From ZLKRG44 sp964555705 (GTDB lineage Bacteria; Planctomycetota; Phycisphaerae; Phycisphaerales; SM1A02): DNA of 64,000 nt. The stretch is from contig CAZKTN010000005.1 of the NCBI GenBank assembly GCA_964555705.1, forward strand, positions 1 to 64,000, given 5' to 3'. The notes below the pieces were generated by a model. It was given only the letters and a program-made list of their open reading frames with translations, did not search any database and was not told where the DNA came from. This document shows positions 1-8,080 of this stretch, piece after piece; the first letter of the stretch is position 1, and every line of letters begins with the position of its first letter. A program made the position numbers and the translations under genes.

Positions 1-72
1 GTCCCTGCGCCGGGCGCGCTCGCGCTCGTGGCAGCGGCAGGCCTGCTGGGCGCCTCGCGCCGGCGGCGCTGA
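1..72 (+). CDS. C-terminal fragment with PEP-CTERM-like sorting tail
   Basis: The window opens inside a coding region; frame 1 reads 23 residues to a TGA at 70-72. The visible tail is a VPAPGAL motif, a short hydrophobic stretch (LVAAAGLLGA) and a terminal SRRRR cluster. That is the layout of the PEP-CTERM / exosortase-type sorting signals found at the ends of many secreted planctomycete proteins. Such a signal would hold the exported protein at the inner membrane for processing by an exosortase-like enzyme. The rest of the protein lies outside the window, so its function is unknown. The reading frame rests on this motif alone, but the motif is quite specific. Confidence 0.6.
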   Translation, partial: VPAPGALALVAAAGLLGASRRRR

Positions 73-128
73 CCCCTCGCGCCGACGACCGGACCATTCG
101 CCGGTTCGTCACAATCGCAAGTTCGCTG

Positions 129-167
129 AATCGGGCTGGCGCGCCTCACTGGCGAGTCAGCCCGATT
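129..167. terminator. Bidirectional hairpin terminator
   Basis: A 10-bp perfect inverted repeat, AATCGGGCTG (129-138) and CAGCCCGATT (158-167), encloses a second small stem (CGCC 142-145, GGCG 151-154). It lies between the end of the PEP-CTERM gene and the converging channel gene, whose stop codon (157-159) falls inside the hairpin. The right arm runs into TTTCTT on the plus strand. Position and symmetry suit a shared terminator for two convergent genes. Confidence 0.6.
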
Positions 168-849
168 TCTTCATCTGCTCCGTGAGCAGGCGGGCGATGA
201 AGGTGGCGGGCATCAGCACGCCTGTCACCGCCTCAAGCATGCAGACCAGCCTCGCCCCGCGCGAGACCGCGACGATGTCGCCGAACCCGGCGGTCGTGAG
301 CGTCGAGAAGCTGAAGTAGATGAAGTCGGCGATGTGCAGGTCTGCGGGTCCGGTCTGGTTTCCCACCTGGTAGGCAGACGGGTCGTTCAGCCATACCCAG
401 TGGTGCACGGCCGCAAAGAAGTACCCGATGAGCAGGTACGCGCTGAAGCCAGCATAAAGCCGGTTGTCGACGAGCTCGCGGCTGAAGAGCGCGGCTCGCC
501 CGATCGCGATCGCGGCCGAGAGGTAGATCGCCATGCCGAGCAGCACGAGCGCCTCGCCGGGGATGGAGAAGACCTGCACCCGAGTGAGGAGCGCGAGCAT
601 CACGATGACGGCCATGAAGAGCGCGGCCACGATGATCATCCACCAGCGGCTCGCAAGCTGCACCACCCCGAGCAGCGGCGTCGCGAGCCAGTACGCGACG
701 ATCCAGGAGATGTTCTGCGAGTCCCGCTCGGCGACAATCGGGTAGAGCACGAGCTGCAGCACGAGCGCGGCAAGCAGCACCAGCCCGCGGTTGCGCATCT
801 TCGCGAAGACGCGCTGACGGACCCATGCGCTCGGATGCTCGGTGGCCAC
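157..849 (-). CDS. Potassium-channel-like membrane protein
   Basis: This is a 230-residue integral membrane protein from the GTG at 849. About six hydrophobic segments are visible, and near residues 185-192 there is TTAGFGDI, a K+-channel selectivity filter with Phe in place of the usual Tyr of GYGD. A pore helix precedes it and a last membrane helix follows. This matches the Ion_trans_2 (PF07885) family of small prokaryotic channels; no cytoplasmic RCK/TrkA-N domain is attached. The open frame runs on to 960, but a TATGTT hexamer 8 nt before the GTG at 849 fits the promoter pattern of this window. ATG 798 is the other plausible start. It is divergent from the MFS transporter. Ion specificity is inferred from the filter only. 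Confidence 0.72.
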   Translation of the reverse strand: MATEHPSAWVRQRVFAKMRNRGLVLLAALVLQLVLYPIVAERDSQNISWIVAYWLATPLLGVVQLASRWWMIIVAALFMAVIVMLALLTRVQVFSIPGEALVLLGMAIYLSAAIAIGRAALFSRELVDNRLYAGFSAYLLIGYFFAAVHHWVWLNDPSAYQVGNQTGPADLHIADFIYFSFSTLTTAGFGDIVAVSRGARLVCMLEAVTGVLMPATFIARLLTEQMKKSG

Positions 850-857
850 TGCCGCAC

Positions 858-863
858 AACATA
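858..863 (-). promoter_or_regulatory. Putative -10 box for the channel gene
   Basis: TATGTT on the minus strand ends 8 nt before GTG 849. It fits the TANNNT pattern seen before many genes here and suggests a near-leaderless transcript. Confidence 0.35.
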
Positions 864-919
864 CGCGCTGGCGGGAGCATCGCGCGCATCGCACATGGCA
901 GGACCCGGTCACGCGCGGA

Positions 920-925
920 TAGCGT
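920..925 (+). promoter_or_regulatory. Putative -10 box for the MFS gene
   Basis: TAGCGT ends 7 nt before ATG 933. The same hexamer precedes ampG on the minus strand (52781-52776). No clear -35 is seen. Confidence 0.45.
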
Positions 926-932
926 GCCCGCC

Positions 933-2379
933 ATGCACGCGGCGGACCTCCGCAGCTCATCGCGCACCGCGCTGGCCGTCCTGACGGGCATCAACCTCCT
1001 CAACTACCTCGACCGCTACATCGTGGCGGGCATGGTGGGACCGCTCAAGCGCGAGTTCGATGCCTCGGACACGCAGATCGGGCTGCTGATGAGCATCTTT
1101 CTCGTCAGCTACATGGTGGTGTCGCCCGTGATCGGGTGGGTGGCGCGGACGCGTAGCCGAACGGGACTGCTTGCGCTCGGCGTGGCGCTGTGGAGTGCGG
1201 CGACCGCAGGTGGCGCATTCGCTCGGTCGATCTGGCACCTGCTGGTCATGCGAGCGGCCACTGGCGTGGGCGAGGCCGCGTACGCGACTGTCGGTCCGGC
1301 GCTCCTCGCGGACCACTATGCCCCGCACCGGCGATCGGGTGCACTCAGCATCTTCTACGCGGCGATTCCCGTTGGCACCGCGTGCGGCTACATGCTCGCG
1401 GGCTACATCTCCTCGCGGTGGGGCTGGCGCGAGGCGTTCCTGGTGGCGGGCCTTCCAGGACTCGCGATTGCGCTGCTGTGCCTGTGGCTTCGCGATCCGC
1501 CGCGCGGGCGCTTCGACGCGCCGCCGCCGCCGCACGCTGACGCCGCGACCGCTGATGCTGCGCNNNNNNNNNNNNNNNNNNNNNNNNNNNNNNNNNNNNN
1601 NNNNNNNNNNNNNNNNNNNNNNNNNNNNNNNNNNNNNNNNNNNNNNNNNNNNNNNNNNNNNNNCGGGCGCGCACCCTGAACCTGCGCGCCTGCTGCCTGC
1701 AGCCGCGGCACTCGCACGCAACCGCCGCTTCGTGCAGACGACGATCGGCTACGCCGCGTTCACCTTCGCCTTCGGGGCGCTCGCGACGTGGATGCCCTAC
1801 TACATGGAGCAGGTGCGCGGGTGGAGCGCCGAGACCGCGGCCGTCGCCTTTGGCGGCATCATCGTGGCGACGGGATTCGCGGGCACGCTGCTCGGCGGAT
1901 GGGCGGCAAGCCGGCTTGGCGGTGGCCGCGACGACAGCGCGCTGCGCATCGCGGGATGGTGCATGATCGGCGCGGCTCCGCTGGCGGTAGTTGCGCTCGC
2001 GGCGCCGCAGCCGTGGGTGCTCGTGCCTGCGCTGGTGCTCGCGGCGACGCTGAGCTTTGCGACGCAGGGACCGATCAATGCGGTCACGCTCAACTCCGTG
2101 GGACCCGCGATGCGCGCCGCTGCAGTGGGCGTGAGCGTCCTGTGCATCCACCTCTTCGGCGACGTTCCGAGCCCCGCGCTTGCGGGATGGATCTCCGATC
2201 GCGCGCCAGATGCGTGGCGCTCGGCCGTGCTGCGCACGATCGGCTCCGACGCGGACTCAGGCCTGCCGCTGGGCCTCGCAATGATTCCGGTGGCGATGGC
2301 GATCGCTGGCGCGATCTGGCTGCGCGAGGCGAATCAGGCCACGCCGACGATCGGCACCTTGTCGAAGCCCGCTCGGTAG
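933..2379 (+). CDS. Spinster-like MFS transporter, interrupted by an assembly gap
   Basis: This is a major facilitator superfamily permease. The first part (933-1563) has the Spinster-type opening NYLDRYIVAGMVGPLKREF, a run near SDTQIGLL, and the cytoplasmic loop GWVARTRSR between helices 2 and 3. The second part (1664-2379) carries the remaining hydrophobic helices, including TLSFATQGPINAVTLNSVGP, and ends at a TAG. A run of 100 N sits in the loop between the halves. The halves are offset by one frame across it, as expected if 100 is a placeholder for an unknown length, so this is not evidence of a frameshift. The start is ATG 933 behind TAGCGT. The last 46 bases overlap the converging oxidoreductase gene. 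The substrate cannot be told. Confidence 0.8.
1564..1663. other. Assembly gap (100 N)
   Basis: Exactly 100 undetermined bases lie inside the MFS gene. The length is a typical scaffolding placeholder. The flanking reading frames disagree modulo 3, so the true gap length differs from 100. Confidence 0.99.
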
Positions 2380-3812
2380 TTGGGCCGCACGAGCGCGGTC
2401 GCGGCCTCGGAGTTCATGAAGCGTACGCCGACGGGGTCGTAGACGAGGCGCTGGCCGGGCACGCGACCGCCGATCACGCCAAGCAGCACGGCCTCCGTGA
2501 GAGGCGCCGCAAGGTCGAAGTTCGCCACCGTGGTGCCCTTGCCCATCGCAGCATCCACCCAGACGTGCCAGTGGTTGTAGGGGTCGAGCTGCGGGCGCTC
2601 GTAGCCGTCGAGCCGCGAATTGGGGAACACCTTGGGGAACCCATCGGTGAAGTCGAACTTCGGCGCCTTCTCGTTCTCGCCGCGGCCGAAGGTGTCGCAG
2701 GGCACGATCACGGTCGCATCAGTGCCCACGATGATCGATCCGCCGTCTGGATTGATCGATGCGATGTCGAGATCCTTCGGCAGGTGCGGAGACACCGAGT
2801 TGGGCGGCACGCGACCGCCGTCGTACCACGTCAGCGGAATCTCCCCATTGGCCGCATCAGCGCCGCCGGCAAAGGTGATCGTCACTGTCTCGGCGACCGG
2901 GTACTGGTCCGCGGTGAGGTCCTTGGAGTTGCCCATCACTGCCACAGGCGTGCCGAGCTTGATGCCCAGGAATAGCGTGTCGAAGAAGTGGCACGCCATG
3001 TCGCCGAGCGCACCAGTGCCGAAATCAAGCACTCCACGCCACTTGAAGGGCGTGTACGCATCGGCCTTGTACGGACGCTCCGGCGCGCCGCCGAGCCACG
3101 CCTGCCAGTCGAGCCACGCTGGCACCTCGTCCTTGCCCTCTGGGCGGGGCTGGCCCTGCGGCCACCATCCTGCGGGACGGTTCGTCCAGGTGTGGATCGA
3201 CACGATCTTTCCGGGGACTCCCTTGCGCAGCATGTCGACTGCGGTGCGAAGTCCCTTGCCGGTGCCGCGCTGGATGCCCATCTGCGTCGCGACTTTCCGC
3301 GCGGCCGCAAGCTCCTGCATCGCGCGCGCCTCCGCGATGAACTTCGTCAGCGGCTTCTGGCAGTAGCAGGCCTTGCCCTGGTCCATCGCGTTGAGCGCGA
3401 TCGGCGCGTGCGTATGGTCAGGCGTGCTGACGATCACCGCATCGATGCGGTCGCCCATTGCCGCGAGCGCCTCCCGGTAGTCGGAGAACGCGCGCGCCTC
3501 GGGGAACTTCTCCGCCGCCTTCTTGAGCGACTCGCGGTTGGTGTCGCAGAGCATCGCGATCTGCGCATTCGGATGGCTCATCACCTGCCCGATGTCGGAG
3601 CTGCCCATGCCGCCGACGCCGAAGGCCGCAACGCGAAGTTTGCCGTTGGCGCCAAGCTGCGCGGCCCGGCGACGTGCGAGAGGAGACGCGGCGGCGCCAC
3701 TGATCAGCCCGCCCGACGCCGCTAGCGCACCCGCCGCGAGTGTGCCCGCGAGGAATGGACGCCGACCGATGCGCGGAGTGTTGGTGTCGCTCATCAGCGC
3801 AGTGTCGTTCAT
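2334..3812 (-). CDS. Gfo/Idh/MocA-family oxidoreductase with Tat signal
   Basis: This is a predicted NAD(P)-dependent sugar or cyclitol oxidoreductase of about 492 residues. The N terminus has a twin-arginine signal (RIGRRPFLAG followed by a hydrophobic Ala/Gly stretch), so the protein is probably exported folded. A Rossmann region follows (VAAFGVGGMG), then the family region STPDHTHAPIAL and CQKPL. In most relatives the last motif is EKP, so Gln replaces the usual Glu here, next to the Lys that normally contributes to catalysis. The C-terminal half has GALGDMACHFFD, typical of the family. Possible starts are ATG 3812, ATG 3794 and ATG 3860. I chose 3812, which leaves a short n-region before the two arginines. 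Tat-exported members are abundant in planctomycetes. The substrate is unknown. Confidence 0.85.
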   Translation of the reverse strand: MNDTALMSDTNTPRIGRRPFLAGTLAAGALAASGGLISGAAASPLARRRAAQLGANGKLRVAAFGVGGMGSSDIGQVMSHPNAQIAMLCDTNRESLKKAAEKFPEARAFSDYREALAAMGDRIDAVIVSTPDHTHAPIALNAMDQGKACYCQKPLTKFIAEARAMQELAAARKVATQMGIQRGTGKGLRTAVDMLRKGVPGKIVSIHTWTNRPAGWWPQGQPRPEGKDEVPAWLDWQAWLGGAPERPYKADAYTPFKWRGVLDFGTGALGDMACHFFDTLFLGIKLGTPVAVMGNSKDLTADQYPVAETVTITFAGGADAANGEIPLTWYDGGRVPPNSVSPHLPKDLDIASINPDGGSIIVGTDATVIVPCDTFGRGENEKAPKFDFTDGFPKVFPNSRLDGYERPQLDPYNHWHVWVDAAMGKGTTVANFDLAAPLTEAVLLGVIGGRVPGQRLVYDPVGVRFMNSEAATALVRPNYRAGFDKVPIVGVA

Positions 3813-3879
3813 TGCCGCGGCGCGAACAAGGTGGATTGTGCATTTGCGTCCGAGAACCATGTCGCACCACTGCCGCCGC

Positions 3880-3885
3880 TAGGAT
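3880..3885 (+). promoter_or_regulatory. Possible -10 box upstream of kup
   Basis: TAGGAT lies 69 nt before the kup ATG. It matches the hexamer found close to other starts, but here it would give a leader of about 60 nt, so it is less certain. Confidence 0.3.
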
Positions 3886-3954
3886 TGACCGCTTCGCGAC
3901 CGCCTGCCCCGCGTCCCGGTCGGGAGCTTGCGTGCGTGATCGCACGGACCTGCG

Positions 3955-5880
3955 ATGGCTCGAAACACCCCCGCCGACACCGAGATCCAGTTCGCCACGC
4001 CACCAGCGCCTGGGCTAAGGCGGTCGCCCATCGCGCTCCTGGCCGCGGCCGCCATCGGCGTCGTCTTCGGCGACATCGGCACCAGCCCCCTCTACGCGCT
4101 CCGGGAGTGCTTCGGTCCGCACTCGGGCCTTGAGCATGAGAGCCTGCAGGTGATGGGGGTGCTCTCGATCATCTTCTGGTCGCTGGTGATCGTGATCGGA
4201 GGCAAGTACGCCGCCCTCATCCTGCGCGCGGACAACAAGGGCGAAGGCGGCATCATGGCGCTGCTGGCGCTTACGCCCTCGCGGGTCGAAGGCGGAGTCT
4301 TCGGGCTCTGGAAGCCGCTCCTCCTCATCGGCCTGCTCGGCACGGCGCTGCTGTACGCGGATGGGATCATCACGCCGGCCATTTCCGTGATGTCCGCGTT
4401 CGAGGGGCTCCAGGAGAAGTCGCCAGCATTCGAGCCATGGGTGCTTCCGCTGACGGTCACGACGCTGGTGGGCCTGTTTGCGCTCCAGAGGCTCGGCACA
4501 TCGAAGATCTCCGCGTTCTTCAGCCCGATCATGGTGCTGTGGTTCCTGACGATCGCAGCGCTCGGCATCGTGAGCATCGTGCGCCATCCGGAGGTGCTTG
4601 AGGCGGTCAATCCCGTATGGATCGTGCGCATCGCGCGTGCCGAGCCGTGGGACACTTTCGTGGTGCTCGGCAGCGTGATGCTCTGCATCACTGGCGGTGA
4701 GGCGCTGTACGCGGATCTCGGCCACTTCGGACGGCGGCCAATCTCGCTGTCGTGGTACGGATTCGTGATGCCTGCGCTGCTCATCAACTACTTCGGCCAG
4801 GGCGCCCTGCTGCTCACGGACATGAGCGCGACCGCGAACCCCTTCTACCGGATGGTGCCGGACTGGGGCCTGATCCCGATGGTGGCGCTTGCGGTCACGG
4901 CCACCGTCATCGCAAGCCAGTCGATCATCACGGGCATGTTCTCGCTGACGCACCAGGCTGTGCTCATGGGAATCCTCCCGCGCCTGAAGGTGATCTACAC
5001 GTCATCGCACGGAGGACACATCTTCGTTCCGACGGTGAACCTGCTGGTGGCGGTCGGCGCAATCCTGCTCGTGGTGATCTTCAAGTCGTCGTCGAACCTC
5101 GCCGAGGCGTACGGGCTTGCGGTGGCCACCGACATGGCGTGCACCACGATCCTGTTCGCGGCGGTGATGCGGCGCCACCGCGGATGGCGCCTCTGGCTGC
5201 TCATCCCCTTCCTGCTCTTCTTCCTCACGATCGACCTGCTGTTCCTGGGCGCAAACGTGCTGAAGATCCCCTCGGGCGGATGGCTCACGCTTGGCATGGG
5301 CGCCACGATCTTCATCATCATGATGACGTGGATGCGTGGCCGCCGCGTGCTCGCCGAGCGCTTCCACAGGCAGACGCTCGCGTTCGATCACCTCATCAAC
5401 AGCCTCGACGCGCATCCCGTGCCACGCGTGTCCGGCACCGCGGTGTTCCTGACGCCGATGACCGCCGGCGTGCCGCCCACGCTGCTGCATCACCTCAAGC
5501 ACAACAAGGTGCTGCACGAGCAGGTGGTGATCATGTCGATGATCCCTGCGCAGGTGCCGGTCGTGCCGGAGTCCGAGCAGCTCGAGGTGTGGCCGGAGAA
5601 GATCGGCTTCTGGCGCGTGCATGCGCGCCATGGGTTCAACCAGCCTGTCGACGTGCCGCGCCTCCTTCGGCAGGCGAGGGCGCTTGGCCTGCAGACGAGC
5701 GAGGGCACGACGACGTACTACCTCGGGCGCACGATCACGACTCCGCGCGGGAACTCGGGGATGCCGCGCCCGCAGAAGAGGCTCTTCTGCGCAATGGCGC
5801 AGGCGAGCGCCAATAACCCGCTCTACTTCTCCATCCCGCCGGGGCGCATGGTCGAGCTCGGGATCCAGATCGACCTCTGA
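3955..5880 (+). CDS. kup: Kup potassium uptake transporter
   Basis: Kup/HAK/KUP proteins are proton-coupled K+ symporters of the inner membrane. This one has 641 residues, close to E. coli Kup (622). The family signature FGDIGTSPLYALRECF is at about residues 41-56, followed by KGEGGIMALLAL and about a dozen hydrophobic helices (for example TALLYADGIITPAISVMSA). A hydrophilic cytoplasmic C-terminal region of about 150 residues ends the protein. No frameshift or missing segment is visible. ATG 3955 begins a short hydrophilic N terminus ahead of the first helix. The gene is divergent from the oxidoreductase and has no partner gene, as is usual for single-subunit Kup. Together with the channel-like gene at the left edge, it gives two potassium-linked genes within 6 kb. 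Confidence 0.95.
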   Translation: MARNTPADTEIQFATPPAPGLRRSPIALLAAAAIGVVFGDIGTSPLYALRECFGPHSGLEHESLQVMGVLSIIFWSLVIVIGGKYAALILRADNKGEGGIMALLALTPSRVEGGVFGLWKPLLLIGLLGTALLYADGIITPAISVMSAFEGLQEKSPAFEPWVLPLTVTTLVGLFALQRLGTSKISAFFSPIMVLWFLTIAALGIVSIVRHPEVLEAVNPVWIVRIARAEPWDTFVVLGSVMLCITGGEALYADLGHFGRRPISLSWYGFVMPALLINYFGQGALLLTDMSATANPFYRMVPDWGLIPMVALAVTATVIASQSIITGMFSLTHQAVLMGILPRLKVIYTSSHGGHIFVPTVNLLVAVGAILLVVIFKSSSNLAEAYGLAVATDMACTTILFAAVMRRHRGWRLWLLIPFLLFFLTIDLLFLGANVLKIPSGGWLTLGMGATIFIIMMTWMRGRRVLAERFHRQTLAFDHLINSLDAHPVPRVSGTAVFLTPMTAGVPPTLLHHLKHNKVLHEQVVIMSMIPAQVPVVPESEQLEVWPEKIGFWRVHARHGFNQPVDVPRLLRQARALGLQTSEGTTTYYLGRTITTPRGNSGMPRPQKRLFCAMAQASANNPLYFSIPPGRMVELGIQIDL

Positions 5881-5961
5881 TGCGCGACGTGCGGCTCAGG
5901 ACCGAGGAGCGGCACGTGGCCTCTCGCCTCCGCGCCGCGGCGCGTATCCGCTGCAATTGGT

Positions 5962-5990
5962 TTGAGGGGGCGGCTCTTGCCCTCTACACT
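5962..5990 (+). promoter_or_regulatory. Sigma-70-like promoter before the Sel1 lipoprotein gene
   Basis: TTGAGG (5962-5967), a 17-base spacer and TACACT (5985-5990) form a good -35/-10 pair. The predicted transcript start is near 5997, two bases before ATG 5999, which implies a leaderless mRNA. Confidence 0.55.
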
Positions 5991-5998
5991 CGCTTTCC

Positions 5999-7960
5999 AT
6001 GTCGGTCTCGCGGAGCCCATCACTGAGGGGGGCATGCAGGGGCATTTGGCTGCTGCCGATGCTTGTGGCTGCCTGTTCGGGCGAGCCGGCGACCGACCCC
6101 GGCATCGCCCTCAAGAAGGCACGCGCCTACCAAACCGGCACAGCTGAGCTTCCGCGCGATGACGCCGAGGCTGCCCGCCATTTCCGGCTCGCTGCCGATG
6201 CGGGCAGCGCGGAGGCTGCTGTGGCGCTGTTCGCGATCTACGACGAGGGTGTTGGTGTGATGCGCGACCCGAATGCGGCCACCAACTGGCTGCGCGCAGG
6301 CCTACGCAAGCAGTCATCGGATCCCGCGATGATCCTCACGCTCGCGGAGCGCATCGACTCGGGAATCGGCTGCGCGGCAGACCCCACCGAAGCGACCGAA
6401 TGGGTCAGGCGCGCAGCCGAGATGGGAGATGCCGCGGCGTGCCGGGCGCTCGGCGTGAGGCTGCGCGCAGGGATCGGCTCGAAGGCCGATCCAGCCGCTG
6501 CGGCCGAGTGGCTCGCCCGCGCGAGCGATGCGCAGGATGTGGAGGCGCCGCGGCTGCTGGCGGAACTCCATGCGGCTGGCGTCGGCGCACCCGCTGATGA
6601 GGCGGCGGCGACGCGGTGGTACCGCGTGGCGGCAGATCGTGGCGATGCAATGTCGATGATGGCGCTCGGACTGCGCCTCCGTCGCGGCATCGGCGCCGAT
6701 GTCGACCTCGCCGAGGCACGCAGGTGGCTGTCGGAGGCCGCCGAGAAGAACATGCTCGAGGCTCAGTTCATCCTCGGCAAGATGCACGACGAGGGCGAGG
6801 GCGGGCCGGTGGATGACGCGCAGGCCACAGTGTGGTACTCGCTCGCCGCGACGCAGGGGCACCTCGAGTCGCAGCTGAGGCTCGCGCAGATGTACCAGTC
6901 AGGCGAGGGCGGCTCGCGGGACTACCCCGAGGCGATCCGCTGGTACCGCGCGGCTGCGGACCAGGGGTCGATCCCCGCGAACGTTGCGCTTGGCATGCTG
7001 TACACGAGCGGCGATGGCGTCGCGCGCGATGGCGAGGCTGCGGCACGACACTTCCTCAAGGCTGCGGAGCGCGACGATCCGGAAGCACAGCTGCTGCTTG
7101 GGCGCCTCTTCCTCGCGGGCGAGGGAGTTCGGCAGAACCCGCGCGAAGGTGCGGCGTGGATCGAGCGTGCCGCAAACCGCGGGCTTCCTGCCGCCGTGTT
7201 CGAGCTTGCGCGCCTGTATGAGTTCGGCTTCGGGGTTGCCGCCAATCCCTCGCAGTCGCTCCAGCTCTACGCGGAGGCGGCCGAGCTCGGCGACCCAGAT
7301 GCGTCGTTCATCCTCGGCACCCGGTACGACGGCGGGCGCGGCGTGCCGCAGAGCTACCAGGAGGCCGCGCGCTGGTACCAGGTGGCCGTCGATGCGGGGA
7401 TTCCCGATGCCAAGCTCGCGCTCGCGGTGCTGTACGTGCGCGGCAACGGCGTGCCGCAGAACGAGGCCCTCGCCGCCCGGCTCTTCCTCGAGGCTGCCGA
7501 GTCGGGGCTCGACTGGGCCCAGTACTGGATCGCGGACCTCTACCGCAACGGGATCGGCGTCGAGTTCGACCTTGTGCGCAGCTACGCATGGTTCAACATT
7601 GCCGCGGCCGTCGGCAACGGCGCGGCCGCAAATGCGCGCAACGAGATCCGCGCGCAGAACAAGCTCGCGCGCGAGGACATCGAGCGTGCGCAGGACCTGT
7701 CGCTGACGCTGATGCGCGTAAAGCCCGACCAGCAGTGGGAGGCTCGGATGCGGTACGCGAACCCGTCGCAGAAGGTCGCGAAGACTGGGGGCGGTTCGGG
7801 CGCGCGCGGGTCGGGTGCAGGCAGTTCGGCGGGCCCGGTAGGCGTGGGCACGACACCCGGAGGCGCCGCAGGCGGCAGCTCCGGCTCGTCGGGTGGCCGC
7901 GGAAGCGGCGGCTCACGTCCCCAGCGCAATTCGAGCTCGATGCGCGGCGCACCGCGGTAG
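5999..7960 (+). CDS. Sel1-repeat lipoprotein
   Basis: This is a 653-residue exported protein made almost wholly of Sel1-like repeats. Residues 1-26 form a lipoprotein signal with a Leu-Val-Ala-Ala-Cys lipobox (LPMLVAAC), so the mature protein should be anchored by a lipidated Cys. From about residue 45 to 570 I count 14 units of about 36 residues, each with an A..W/Y..AA....G...A...L...Y..G.GV pattern, for example EAIRWYRAAADQGS and LYTSGDGVARD. These TPR-related solenoids mediate protein-protein contacts, often in cell-envelope signalling or assembly. The last 60 residues are a Gly/Ser-rich tail. The start is fixed by the signal peptide and the close promoter. It sits alone between kup and the chemosensory operon, and no partner can be named. 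Confidence 0.88.
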   Translation: MSVSRSPSLRGACRGIWLLPMLVAACSGEPATDPGIALKKARAYQTGTAELPRDDAEAARHFRLAADAGSAEAAVALFAIYDEGVGVMRDPNAATNWLRAGLRKQSSDPAMILTLAERIDSGIGCAADPTEATEWVRRAAEMGDAAACRALGVRLRAGIGSKADPAAAAEWLARASDAQDVEAPRLLAELHAAGVGAPADEAAATRWYRVAADRGDAMSMMALGLRLRRGIGADVDLAEARRWLSEAAEKNMLEAQFILGKMHDEGEGGPVDDAQATVWYSLAATQGHLESQLRLAQMYQSGEGGSRDYPEAIRWYRAAADQGSIPANVALGMLYTSGDGVARDGEAAARHFLKAAERDDPEAQLLLGRLFLAGEGVRQNPREGAAWIERAANRGLPAAVFELARLYEFGFGVAANPSQSLQLYAEAAELGDPDASFILGTRYDGGRGVPQSYQEAARWYQVAVDAGIPDAKLALAVLYVRGNGVPQNEALAARLFLEAAESGLDWAQYWIADLYRNGIGVEFDLVRSYAWFNIAAAVGNGAAANARNEIRAQNKLAREDIERAQDLSLTLMRVKPDQQWEARMRYANPSQKVAKTGGGSGARGSGAGSSAGPVGVGTTPGGAAGGSSGSSGGRGSGGSRPQRNSSSMRGAPR

Positions 7961-8080
7961 CGCCGTCCCAATTGCGTGAGGGTCTGCGGGCCGGCCGAGG
8001 TCCCCAGATCCGCGGGGATTTCCGCATTTCACGGCCGTGCGGGCAGGATGCCGACGATAGCCATTCGGACAGCCTCTGCC

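Noticed and set aside
933..2379. MFS gene as a pseudogene because of the frame change
   Set aside because: The frame change coincides exactly with a 100-N placeholder, so it says nothing about gene integrity.
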